A stretch of DNA of 64,000 nt from Iodobacter fluviatilis (GTDB lineage Bacteria; Pseudomonadota; Gammaproteobacteria; Burkholderiales; Chitinibacteraceae). The DNA is taken from the NCBI RefSeq assembly GCF_004194535.1, contig NZ_CP025781.1, positions 2,418,001 to 2,482,000 on the forward strand, in the 5' to 3' direction. The notes under the pieces are model-generated. The model was not told where the DNA came from, ran no database searches, and saw only the letters and a program-made list of their open reading frames with translations. Within the stretch, counting starts at the first letter, position 1; the number at the start of each line of letters is the position of its first letter. The position numbers and the translations under genes are program-made. Below, in pieces: positions 44,279-52,308 of this stretch.

Positions 44279-45960
44279 CCTTAACTGGGCTTACTGCGGG
44301 GCAAGCAGTTGGTGTTGCGGGTAATGGCGCAGTGACAAACGGAGCTTTAAATTTTACTTATGGTGCAACTGTCGCTGCGGGCGTCATCAATATTTCAGGT
44401 GGAACAACGGCTGGAGCATTAGCTGAAACAGGGGCTGGTATTACATCCAATACGATTAACTCTACTGGTGCTGCTAATACAGTGGGTGCAATTGCCTTAT
44501 CTGGTACAGCAAATACTGCTCTTACTGTTAATGCAACAACCGCTTTAACCACAGGCAATATCACTGGCTTTACCGGCACAGCTTCGACGATTACTGTTGC
44601 AGGGGCTGCGGTTAATAATGCAGGAACAGCAACGGCTCTTGCTTCTGCTGCCGTTACATTAGGTACGATCGAAAATGCGACGGTAGCTACTATTAATGCA
44701 TCAGGTTTAACGGCTGGCGGTGTTGGGGCTGTATTAAGCACTAATGTAGCGATTGTAGTTACAGGTGGGGCGGGTGATGATTTCATTACAACGGGTGCTG
44801 TTTTAACTACAGGCTCTGTCGCTGCAGGGGCAGGTACGGGGGACCGATTGACTTTAGCTGCTGATGGTCATATCGCATCTGTCGCTTTGGGGGCTAAGTA
44901 CACAGGGTTTGAGGTTGTTTCTATTGGTACGGGTGGTTCTACATTAGATCTGGATAATCTAGCGGCTGCTAATACGCTGACCGGATTACGTCTAACAGGT
45001 AGTTCAACCGTCACCAATATTAATGCTGCGACTGCGGGCAATGTGACTGTATTGGCGAGTAGTACTGATACCCTTACCGTAAAAAATGCACTGACTCCTG
45101 GTCAAATTGATACGCTGAAGTTGACGGTGAGTGATGAGCTGGCGGCAGTGAATACTATTACATTGACAGCTCCAGTTATCGCTGGTGTAGAAGTCTTGAA
45201 TTTAGTGGCGACTGATAATACAACAATCACAACCTTAGCTAATGCTCTCGCGTTAACTAACCTCAATATTTCTGGGGCAGGTAACGTGGTGGTAACTACA
45301 TTAGGTGCCGTTGCTTTACAAACTAATTACAACATTAATGCCAGCACCGCAACGGGTAATTTGACTTTGGATGCTACGGGAGCAATTACGAATGGTTTCT
45401 CTTTAACTGGTGGTTCAGGAATCAACACGATCACTGGTGGGAGCCAAGTATTCTCCGTTAATTTAGCGGCATCTACTGCGAAAGCTGATGTCATTGCAGT
45501 TGCCAATGCTGCTGCAGGTGCAACTGGTGGTACTTTAGCGCTACCTAACTTAAGCATCACTGGCTTTACTAATTCGGCCACCGTATTGGTTGGTGATAAA
45601 GTTGATGTGATTAATACGGCCTCCATTGGGGCGGCAGTTGCCGCAGCAGCTTCTGCTGCTGATGCAACGGTCACTGCCGCATTATCTGCAACAGGTATCT
45701 TTACCTTTACGGGTACGGGGGCAGCAGCAGCGACTTTGGCAACTAAAATTGCGATTGCTACCGAAGCTGCTTATGGTGGTGCAACGCAATATCGCACCAC
45801 TGCATTTGAGCATGGTGGAAATACCTATTTAGTTGAAAATGGCGACGCAGTTGCTGGATATTTAGCAGGTACTGATATCGTAGTTAACTTGGTTGGGGTA
45901 ACCGGTGTAACGGCTCTATCAACTACAGCGTCTGCTGCTTCTACTGTTTGGGTGATTTAG
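44275..45960 (+). CDS. DUF4214 S-layer/RTX-like surface protein, 3' part of a frameshifted gene
   Basis: Continues the protein begun at 43427; joined sequence at the switch would read GGNFAGATSFVSDRSTDAVT. About 560 residues, almost wholly Ala, Thr, Gly, Val, Ile and Asn with very few charged residues and no cysteine, arranged in short beta-strand-like repeats. The end is TDIVVNLVGVTGVTAL and, at the terminus, STVWVI; a hydrophobic extreme C-terminus is the usual uncleaved signal for type I secretion. Probable substrate of the secretion system at 50970-55531. As an independent gene it has no ribosome site, which favours the frameshift reading. A terminator follows at 46051. Confidence 0.85.
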   Translation: MTLTGLTAGQAVGVAGNGAVTNGALNFTYGATVAAGVINISGGTTAGALAETGAGITSNTINSTGAANTVGAIALSGTANTALTVNATTALTTGNITGFTGTASTITVAGAAVNNAGTATALASAAVTLGTIENATVATINASGLTAGGVGAVLSTNVAIVVTGGAGDDFITTGAVLTTGSVAAGAGTGDRLTLAADGHIASVALGAKYTGFEVVSIGTGGSTLDLDNLAAANTLTGLRLTGSSTVTNINAATAGNVTVLASSTDTLTVKNALTPGQIDTLKLTVSDELAAVNTITLTAPVIAGVEVLNLVATDNTTITTLANALALTNLNISGAGNVVVTTLGAVALQTNYNINASTATGNLTLDATGAITNGFSLTGGSGINTITGGSQVFSVNLAASTAKADVIAVANAAAGATGGTLALPNLSITGFTNSATVLVGDKVDVINTASIGAAVAAAASAADATVTAALSATGIFTFTGTGAAAATLATKIAIATEAAYGGATQYRTTAFEHGGNTYLVENGDAVAGYLAGTDIVVNLVGVTGVTALSTTASAASTVWVI

Positions 45961-46050
45961 TCGTTTGACCTAAAAGTACCGGCCCAAAGGGGCAGGCTCG
46001 ATTTAATCGATGCTTTAAACGTCTGTTTGTGAGCCTCTTGTATTACCCCC

Positions 46051-46087
46051 AACCCCGCATCTGTTATGGATGCGGGGTTTTTATTTT
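46051..46087 (+). terminator. Hairpin terminator of the DUF4214 gene
   Basis: ACCCCGCATC-tgttatg-GATGCGGGGT followed by TTTTATTTTT, about 90 bases after the stop codon. Confidence 0.88.
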
Positions 46088-46138
46088 TAGGGCGTAACGT
46101 GGCTTATAAAGAAACTCTCTATTTCTAGGAGAGGGAAG

Positions 46139-46723
46139 ATGGCTATCGTGATTAGCACTCAGCATTTAGCAGCCATTGCGGGTAAGGAATCTAAGCTGAT
46201 GCCTGATTTGGTACTGTGGATCAATAAACTTTGCCCACAATATGAAATTGATAGCCCACAGGAATACGCGCATTTTTTAGCGCAGGCTTGCCATGAAAGT
46301 GATTACTTTAAAACATTTAAAGAATATGCCACGGGCGCGGCGTATGAGGGCAGGGCGGATTTAGGCAATCGCAAGGCGGGGGATGGGATACGTTTTAAAG
46401 GGCGGGGGATATTCCAAACTACGGGGCGAGCTAATTATTTGCAATTGGGCATTAAAAAAGGCCACCGAGATTTATTTATCAATCACCCAGAATATTTGGA
46501 GCAAGCCGAATACGCGGTTTGGAGCGCTTGCGAATATTGGGCCAATAAAAATTTAAACGATGTAGCTAATCATGCCGATATAGATATATTAAAGAAAAAA
46601 TATCGCGGCAAGGTATTAGACGTGTCGCCCGTGGAGTTTATTAGCTTGACCATTAATGGTGGTTACAATGGCATTGAGGAAAGAAAGCGCTTTTATGCGC
46701 TTGCACAGCGGGTTTTAAAATAA
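46139..46723 (+). CDS. Glycoside hydrolase family 19 lysozyme/chitinase-like protein
   Basis: 194 residues, a single GH19 catalytic domain of the endolysin/chitinase kind. The catalytic glutamate is in QACHESDYF, the second acidic residue probably in AAYEGRADLGN, and the substrate loop is GIRFKGRGIFQTTGRANY. There is no signal peptide and no holin neighbour. The start has AGGAGAGGG before it. It could be a phage-derived lysin, a secreted toxin, or a wall enzyme helping surface-protein export; the position just after the surface protein favours a local role but does not prove it. Confidence 0.85.
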   Translation: MAIVISTQHLAAIAGKESKLMPDLVLWINKLCPQYEIDSPQEYAHFLAQACHESDYFKTFKEYATGAAYEGRADLGNRKAGDGIRFKGRGIFQTTGRANYLQLGIKKGHRDLFINHPEYLEQAEYAVWSACEYWANKNLNDVANHADIDILKKKYRGKVLDVSPVEFISLTINGGYNGIEERKRFYALAQRVLK

Positions 46724-46727
46724 GCCT

Positions 46728-46816
46728 CCATATTATTGGCGCTGCAAATCCGGCCAAATCTGGTCTCGACCATGCGATTTTTCGCTTCGACCGTCTAAAT
46801 CTGACAGGCTGTTAGG
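46728..46816. mobile_element. Fragment of the CAGCCTGTCGG element
   Basis: On the minus strand it reads AACAGCCTGTCAGATTTAGAC, CGAAGCGAAAAATCGCATGG and TCGAGACCAGATTTGGCCGG, then TTTGCAGCGCCAATAA, matching the left half of the element at 17605-17772. The right half is missing. Confidence 0.65.
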
Positions 46817-46833
46817 AAAAACGTTTCGCTTAA

Positions 46834-46989
46834 GGACTTGGTTCACATTTATTTTCCAAGTTGATATGTTCGTCATCCCCGAGTGTTTCTGTCGGGGATC
46901 CAGCAGAGCCAATGGATTCCCGACAGAAACACTCGGGAATGACAATCAAAATGAGTGTGCCTTTTCGGAATTTATTTTGAGCCACATCC
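46834..46989. mobile_element. Mosaic repeat element, copy 2, with TAA target duplication
   Basis: 156 bp from GGACTTGGTTCACATTTATT to GAGCCACATCC. The inside carries CGTCATCCCCGAGTGTTTCT, CGGGGATCCAGC and the inverted GGATTCCCGACAGAAACACT with CGGGAATGAC. It is flanked on both sides by TAA. The flanks join to CGCTTAAGTTGATAGGATT, a sequence present uninterrupted at 56785-56803. Confidence 0.8.
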
Positions 46990-47036
46990 TAAGTTGATAG
47001 GATTGGCTTGCACCCGCCCAACGCAAACCCTGTTTT

Positions 47037-48563
47037 TTAAACAATCCCCAATGCTTTTAATATGCCGATTTGCTTATCGCAAAATAGCTGCGCTTGTTGC
47101 GTTAATTCGGCGATATTGTCCTCGCTACTTTCTATGGTGATACCTTCCTTAACCAGCTTTTGATTTTGCGTGGCGAGGATTTGCCATGCGAATTGCGCCA
47201 TTTCTGCGGGGTGTTTTTTGCCTTGGCTGCGGGCTAATAAAAAGAGTTGTTGAAAGCGGCCAACTACAATACCGCCGCCGGATACGGGGCTGGCTAGGTA
47301 GTTGATATCGCTGCTGCCACGCGATTGCTGGCATAGGTAGTGATTGATCTTTTCACAGCTTTTTTTGGCTTTGGCGATGTGCGTGTCTTCTTGTGCCAGT
47401 GCAACGCTGCCTGCGCCGGTGAGCACAATAATGGCTTGAAAAATTTGTGCAAAGGGCAGGTTGGTGGCTTGTTCTAGCTTGCCTAGGCTGATGATTTGGT
47501 GATCGCTCATGGCATCTAAAATGGGCGTGTAAGTGCTATCTTGTAAGGTGGCTTCGCCAAGGTTGCCGTTTACTTTGAGCGATACATCGCTGCGGGGCTG
47601 AATCAGTAGCACGCGCAGTTGGCGTAGCTGCTCAGCTTGGGCAAGGGGGCTGAGTGTGCGCGGGCCACGTACCCAGTAATCACGGCGAAATTGCTGATTC
47701 ACCATAAAATCACGCGTGGTTTCGCGAAACTGCGTATCGGGAATTTCTGCCAGAAATTGTTGCTGCTCAGCTGTTAAATTAATGACATCAATATGATCCA
47801 TATAATGCGCAGAGCAGGCATAGCTAAGCTTGGCAGGCTTTAGCCATTCGGCCATGCTGGCAAAGTGCATGGGCAGCCAATCGCGATTAAAGTATTCATG
47901 CGCTAGATAATGGCGATTTTGCTCTTTTGCTTTTTGTATTCGATCCGCTATTTGCGGATTAGCCCGCGCATACATCGGCTGGGTGGCAAGTAGTTTTTCG
48001 GTGAAATCGAGTGCGCCATTAATTCGGCTGACAATACCATTGCCTTCTGCGCCAATAATCTCGGCGTGCTCGGTCATTAAATGCCTTATTGGCGCAAAGC
48101 TGGCCCAGCCGGGCTGAGTGTTATAGCTAATATATAAAACCCCACCTACTTTTAATTTGCGGCGAATAAATTCCACAATCACTCTACGGTTTTCATCCGA
48201 TATCCAGCTCCAAATGCCATGCAGGCCAATATAATCAAATTCGGGTAAATCACTGCGGGCGGCAAAGTCGGCAAAGGCCTCATCAAATAATCTTGCCCCT
48301 GCGCCTGATATGCTGGCTAATTCCTGGGCAAAGCCTGCTTGCGATGGGTTGAAATCGGTGCCGTGCCATTGCGTGATACTGGCGGCGGCATGCAAATTGG
48401 CGCTCATTCCTTGGCCAAATCCTAATTCACACGCATTAGCTATTTCTGGGCAGGCTAAGCCCGCATTTAAAAACGCCAACTTTAGCCGTAGCGGATTAAG
48501 CTCGGTGTAATAGCCGTAGGTGTAGGCAATATCTGCAATATATCCTGCTGTCCAGTCGCTCAT
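47037..48563 (-). CDS. Class I SAM-dependent methyltransferase with regulatory domain
   Basis: 508 residues. The N-terminal methyltransferase fold has ACELGFGQGMSANLHAA (SAM motif I, near residue 45), HGTDFNPSQAGFA and FDYIGLHGIWSWIS. The middle section (about 220-310) resembles the methyltransferase regulatory domain of bacterial protein methyltransferases (DFMVNQQFRRDYWVRGPR). This architecture is known from protein lysine methyltransferases of rickettsiae and from surface-modification clusters. Here it lies between the surface protein and the GT41 enzyme, on the secretion-operon strand. Substrate unknown; methylation of the surface protein is an inference. Confidence 0.75.
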   Translation of the reverse strand: MSDWTAGYIADIAYTYGYYTELNPLRLKLAFLNAGLACPEIANACELGFGQGMSANLHAAASITQWHGTDFNPSQAGFAQELASISGAGARLFDEAFADFAARSDLPEFDYIGLHGIWSWISDENRRVIVEFIRRKLKVGGVLYISYNTQPGWASFAPIRHLMTEHAEIIGAEGNGIVSRINGALDFTEKLLATQPMYARANPQIADRIQKAKEQNRHYLAHEYFNRDWLPMHFASMAEWLKPAKLSYACSAHYMDHIDVINLTAEQQQFLAEIPDTQFRETTRDFMVNQQFRRDYWVRGPRTLSPLAQAEQLRQLRVLLIQPRSDVSLKVNGNLGEATLQDSTYTPILDAMSDHQIISLGKLEQATNLPFAQIFQAIIVLTGAGSVALAQEDTHIAKAKKSCEKINHYLCQQSRGSSDINYLASPVSGGGIVVGRFQQLFLLARSQGKKHPAEMAQFAWQILATQNQKLVKEGITIESSEDNIAELTQQAQLFCDKQIGILKALGIV

Positions 48564-48632
48564 ATTTGCTGCCTTTTTTGAGGGGTGAAAAAATGGTTGC
48601 GGCCTTTGCTCCTAAGGGTGAGGGGCTGCTTA

Positions 48633-48778
48633 GGATACTGCTCACATTAACTTCCCGATTTTTAAACAGTCGTCATTCCCGCGAGCCTTTGGCGGGAATC
48701 CAGCTACGCGGCTGGATTCTCGATAAAATCATTCGGGAATGACGGGTTTATTTCGGGAAGTTATTTCGAGTCACATCC
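48633..48778. mobile_element. Mosaic repeat element, copy 3, ending at the glycosyltransferase stop codon
   Basis: 146 bp from GGATACTGCTCACATTAACT to TCGAGTCACATCC, with the dRS3-like core GTCATTCCCGCGAGCCTTTG, GCGGGAATCCAGC and CGCGGCTGGATTC inside. It is almost the reverse complement of copy 1. TTA flanks both sides; the right TTA (48779-48781) is the TAA stop codon of the minus-strand gene. Confidence 0.8.
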
Positions 48779-50896
48779 TTAAGGGAGTGTTTTGTTGGCG
48801 AGTTCTCGTAAGGTGCTTTCGTCGATAGGGGTTTTGCAGGCGATGGCCCATAGATCAAAGCCTGCTTTGCGGCGTTTACTGGCGATGCTGCTAAAACCAT
48901 TCGCCTGTAAGGCGGCAACTAGCGTTTTTTCGGTAAAGCCCGTTTTGTGCGCCATATAGATTTGCCCAGCTGCTAGGGCTGGGCGATAGCCGTATAAAAT
49001 ATCGAGAGGGCTGATGGGGCCTGCGGGTGATTGATAAGCGGCTTCGCCAAGCTGATCGTTGGCAACAAGGGCGCATACGCTTTGTAGATCTGGGCAGGTA
49101 ATCAGTAAAAAGCCGTCGTTTTTGAGTACCCGCAGAAATTCGGCCAGCACAAGTGGGACTTCGTGGGCGTAAACGTGTTCGATATTGTGGGCGGAGTAAA
49201 TGGCGTCGACACTGGCGGTGGGGACGCCGCTCATATCCAGCATGGAGCCGATAATATCTGGCTTGGTAGCTGGGTCGATATCGAGGCGTAGCTCCTGCCA
49301 TGATTGCAGGGCCGGTGGCAGCGTTGCCCCGCTCTGCCTATAACCTGCGCCAACATGCAAAACTGTTTTATCCATATTACTGGCCTGCTGATAGCTAAGA
49401 ATCAACTGTTGTTCTAGCGCTTGGGTAAAGCCCGCAACATCGGTGAGGGGCCGCATCTGTTGGCGTAGGCTTTGGCGCAATTGGCCAAGTTGTTCGGGAT
49501 TATTGGCGAGCGTGATGGCGATTTGGATATATTGATCGCTGTTTAGTGCTACCCATTCTGGGTGGCCTATCGTATTTGCAATGGCTAAGCCCTGCCTGCT
49601 GACGACGCGATCTTGTGCGAGGGTAATCAGCGGCACACCCATCCAAAGTGCTTCGCAACTGGTGAGCCCGCCAGAAAAGGGGAAGGGATCGAGGGCAATA
49701 TCGATATCGGCGTATTGCTTGAGTAAGTCGCTATGAAAGCTGGGGCCGCGTAAGTGAATTCGATCGGGGTTGACTCCGAGATCGGCAAAGGCTTGTCGTG
49801 TTGCGGCTTGCAATGCTTCATCGTTGTAATTACGCCATTTCAAAATAAGGTGGCTGTGCGGCACAGCAAGTAAAATTTTGGCCCAACAATCGAAAACTTC
49901 GGCATTGTATTTGGCGGTGTTATTAAAGCTGCCAAAGCTGATATAGCCATTTTCAAAGCAAGGCGGTGGGGCTACGTTTGCTGGGGCAAAGGGCATGGGG
50001 CTATAGCAAAAACGGCCCTTGGCTAAATGGATGATTTTTTCGGTGAATAGGGCGTCAGTGCCTAGTGGTGCATGATCGCTATCTAAATAGACGGCGTCGA
50101 TATAGGGCAGACCAGTGCTGGCAAAATAGCCCAGCCAGCTAATTTGTACTGGGGCGGGGCGTAGGGCAAAAACCTTGAGGCGCGAGCCTGCTGTATGGCC
50201 AGATAAATCGACCAGTACATCAATTTGATCTTCTTGAATTAAACGAGCTAGCTCAAGATCGCTTAGCTTGGCAATGTTTCTAAATTGGCAGGTTTGGCGT
50301 ATTACATCGGTGATTTCATCATGAATAGGGCCAGCACTATAGGCAAAGGGCTGGGTTTTTTGATGAGCAGCTAAAACTTTATGCACCAGAATGCCGACGG
50401 TATGCTGGCAAAAATCGGCAGAAATATAGCCTACTCTCAGTTGGCGATTTTTTAGGTCTGGGCAGGGCGGCCTAGGGCGCTCGTTTCCTGCGATGGCCCA
50501 TTTTCCCCAATCTTTGGCCTTGGCTAGGCGTTCTGCCGCCGAAACCTGTGGATCGTATTCCAAGCCGATTAAAAGATTGCGGCGTATGGCGGGATGATTA
50601 GGCAGGCGTAAGAGTAAGCCTGCGTACATATGGCGTGATTTAGTGTGCTGGCCTCTATCTCGCGCCAGATTGGCTAAATTAACTTCGGCTCGAAGATCGG
50701 CTGGATCTTGGGCCTTGGCTCGTTCAAAGCAGTTTTCTGCGGCCGATAAAAAGCCTGAGTTATAGAGCAACACGCCTACGTCTAATAGTTGATTAATTGG
50801 TGCATCGGGTGCGGCAATCAGGGTGTGGCACAGTGTAATTAGCTCGGTAAATTGACCGCTGCTTGCTAGTGCTAGTGCTTGGGCTTGTTCAATCAT
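48779..50896 (-). CDS. GT41 (OGT/SPINDLY-type) glycosyltransferase fused to a methyltransferase
   Basis: 705 residues in three parts. Residues 1-125 are TPR-like helices (LLYNSGFLSAAENCFERAKAQDP). Residues 150-500 are the catalytic GT41 region: LRVGYISADFCQHTVGILVH, DVLVDLSGHTAGSRLKVFAL, RPAPVQISWLGYFASTG, then DIALDPFPFSGGLTSCEALW and GVPLITLAQDRVVSRQG. Residues 515-695 are a type 11 methyltransferase (VLHVGAGYRQSG, DAIYSAHNIEHVYAHEVPLV, FLRVLKNDGFLLITCPDL). GT41 enzymes add sugars to Ser/Thr or Asn of proteins. The likely target is the DUF4214 protein. AGGGAAAA precedes the start. Confidence 0.85.
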   Translation of the reverse strand: MIEQAQALALASSGQFTELITLCHTLIAAPDAPINQLLDVGVLLYNSGFLSAAENCFERAKAQDPADLRAEVNLANLARDRGQHTKSRHMYAGLLLRLPNHPAIRRNLLIGLEYDPQVSAAERLAKAKDWGKWAIAGNERPRPPCPDLKNRQLRVGYISADFCQHTVGILVHKVLAAHQKTQPFAYSAGPIHDEITDVIRQTCQFRNIAKLSDLELARLIQEDQIDVLVDLSGHTAGSRLKVFALRPAPVQISWLGYFASTGLPYIDAVYLDSDHAPLGTDALFTEKIIHLAKGRFCYSPMPFAPANVAPPPCFENGYISFGSFNNTAKYNAEVFDCWAKILLAVPHSHLILKWRNYNDEALQAATRQAFADLGVNPDRIHLRGPSFHSDLLKQYADIDIALDPFPFSGGLTSCEALWMGVPLITLAQDRVVSRQGLAIANTIGHPEWVALNSDQYIQIAITLANNPEQLGQLRQSLRQQMRPLTDVAGFTQALEQQLILSYQQASNMDKTVLHVGAGYRQSGATLPPALQSWQELRLDIDPATKPDIIGSMLDMSGVPTASVDAIYSAHNIEHVYAHEVPLVLAEFLRVLKNDGFLLITCPDLQSVCALVANDQLGEAAYQSPAGPISPLDILYGYRPALAAGQIYMAHKTGFTEKTLVAALQANGFSSIASKRRKAGFDLWAIACKTPIDESTLRELANKTLP

Positions 50897-50969
50897 TTGT
50901 TTTCCCTAAGCTTCCTCTTTTATAGGGAGGGGCGTTCTTTTTGCTCCTTTTTGAGGAGAGGGCTGGTAC

Positions 50970-52298
50970 TCAACGCAACACCTGATCCACCGCCTGCAAA
51001 TCGTTTTCTTGTAAGGTGCCGGCATAAAACTTTAGGCGGATATAGCCGCTTAGGTAGGTGTATTGGGCTGCGGTGTGTTTTTGTTGGGCTTCAAAAAATC
51101 GGCTTTGGGCGTTGAGCAAATCCACATTGCTGCGCACTCCAGATTGAATGCCTTTGCGGGTGGATTGGATCAGTACATCGCCGGAGCGCACGGCTTCTTG
51201 CAGGGCTTTGATTTGCGCTGAGCTGGAGCTTAAATCCAAATATTGTTGGCGCAGGCCTAGCTCAACTTGCTGCAATGTATTGCGCTGATCTTCGCTAGCG
51301 GCGGTGTGTAGAGCAACGGCGCGTTTGCTGCGGGCATTGATTTCGCCGCCAGAAAAAATTGGGATGCTGGCGTAAACCATAATGGAGTTGGATTTGATTA
51401 AGTTATCGACGGTGCTGTAGCTGGGGCTGTCTTCATAGCTGCTGCGCAGGCGCAGATCGACGGTGGGCAGGTGTTGGTCGATATTTTTGCTGATTTCTAA
51501 TTGGGCGGCGTCAACGGAGGCTTGGCGCTCGAATAGGATGGGGTTGTTTTGTTTTGCCTGACTCAGCCACTCGGCTAGGGGGTAGCGTAGGTGTAAATCG
51601 GCCTGCATATCGGTGGGTTTGCGGTGGGCTAGCTTGCTCATTGGCTCGCCGACGGTGACGCTGAGTTCATGTAGCTTGCTGCTGTGCGCGGCTTCGGCAG
51701 AAAGGATATCGGCATCAACAAAATCAAGGCGGTTCTGTGCTTCGTTGATATCGGTGATGGTGCCATAGCCGGCTGCAAACCATTTACTGGCTTGGGTTTT
51801 TTGCTCTTGATAGGCCTTTTTTTGCTCGCCCAAGAGTTGTAGTTTGTCAAAAGCCAGCTGCACATCAAGGTATTGCTGAGCCAGCCGTAAGATCAGCTCT
51901 TGTTGGCTGCGATCAAGCGCGTGATTCGCTTCTTTTTGCTGAAACTCGGCTTGCGATAGATTATCCCAAGCGGCCATTCTAAATAGGGGCTGGGTGAGGG
52001 TGGCTGCGTAAGTTTGGCCATTAAATAAATAATCTTTGCTAATGGTTTGCTCTTTTGCGCCTTCCCCCACATCAAATTCAGTATTCACCCATTCACGGCT
52101 GCCCTGCGCGGATAGCGATAGATTGGGCAGCAACGCCGCTCTGGCGATGGGGACAATTTCTTGTGAGGCTAAATTCTGCGCCTTGGCAATTGCAAAACGG
52201 CTGTCGTTTTGTACTGCCTTTGGGTAGAGATTGGCTAAGTCTGCGCCTTGGGCCGCACTGAGGAGCAGGAGGGGGATAAGGGCCAGTTTTACTTGCAT
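50970..52298 (-). CDS. TolC family outer membrane channel of a type I secretion system
   Basis: Outer-membrane exit channel. The start at 52298 is chosen because AAGGAG lies six bases before it and a signal peptide (MQVKLALIPLLLLSAAQGA) follows. About 442 residues with the two-fold TolC repeat: LANLYPKAVQNDSRFAIAKA in the first half and QNNPILFERQASVDAAQLEI in the second, and the coiled-coil motif VRSNVDLLNAQSRFFEAQQK near the end. It starts ten bases after the HlyD stop, so both are in one operon. Confidence 0.9.
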   Translation of the reverse strand: MQVKLALIPLLLLSAAQGADLANLYPKAVQNDSRFAIAKAQNLASQEIVPIARAALLPNLSLSAQGSREWVNTEFDVGEGAKEQTISKDYLFNGQTYAATLTQPLFRMAAWDNLSQAEFQQKEANHALDRSQQELILRLAQQYLDVQLAFDKLQLLGEQKKAYQEQKTQASKWFAAGYGTITDINEAQNRLDFVDADILSAEAAHSSKLHELSVTVGEPMSKLAHRKPTDMQADLHLRYPLAEWLSQAKQNNPILFERQASVDAAQLEISKNIDQHLPTVDLRLRSSYEDSPSYSTVDNLIKSNSIMVYASIPIFSGGEINARSKRAVALHTAASEDQRNTLQQVELGLRQQYLDLSSSSAQIKALQEAVRSGDVLIQSTRKGIQSGVRSNVDLLNAQSRFFEAQQKHTAAQYTYLSGYIRLKFYAGTLQENDLQAVDQVLR

Positions 52299-52308
52299 CG
52301 TCATCTCC

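Noticed and set aside
46139-46723. Prophage around the GH19 lysozyme
   Set aside because: No capsid, tail, integrase, holin or phage regulator genes are nearby.
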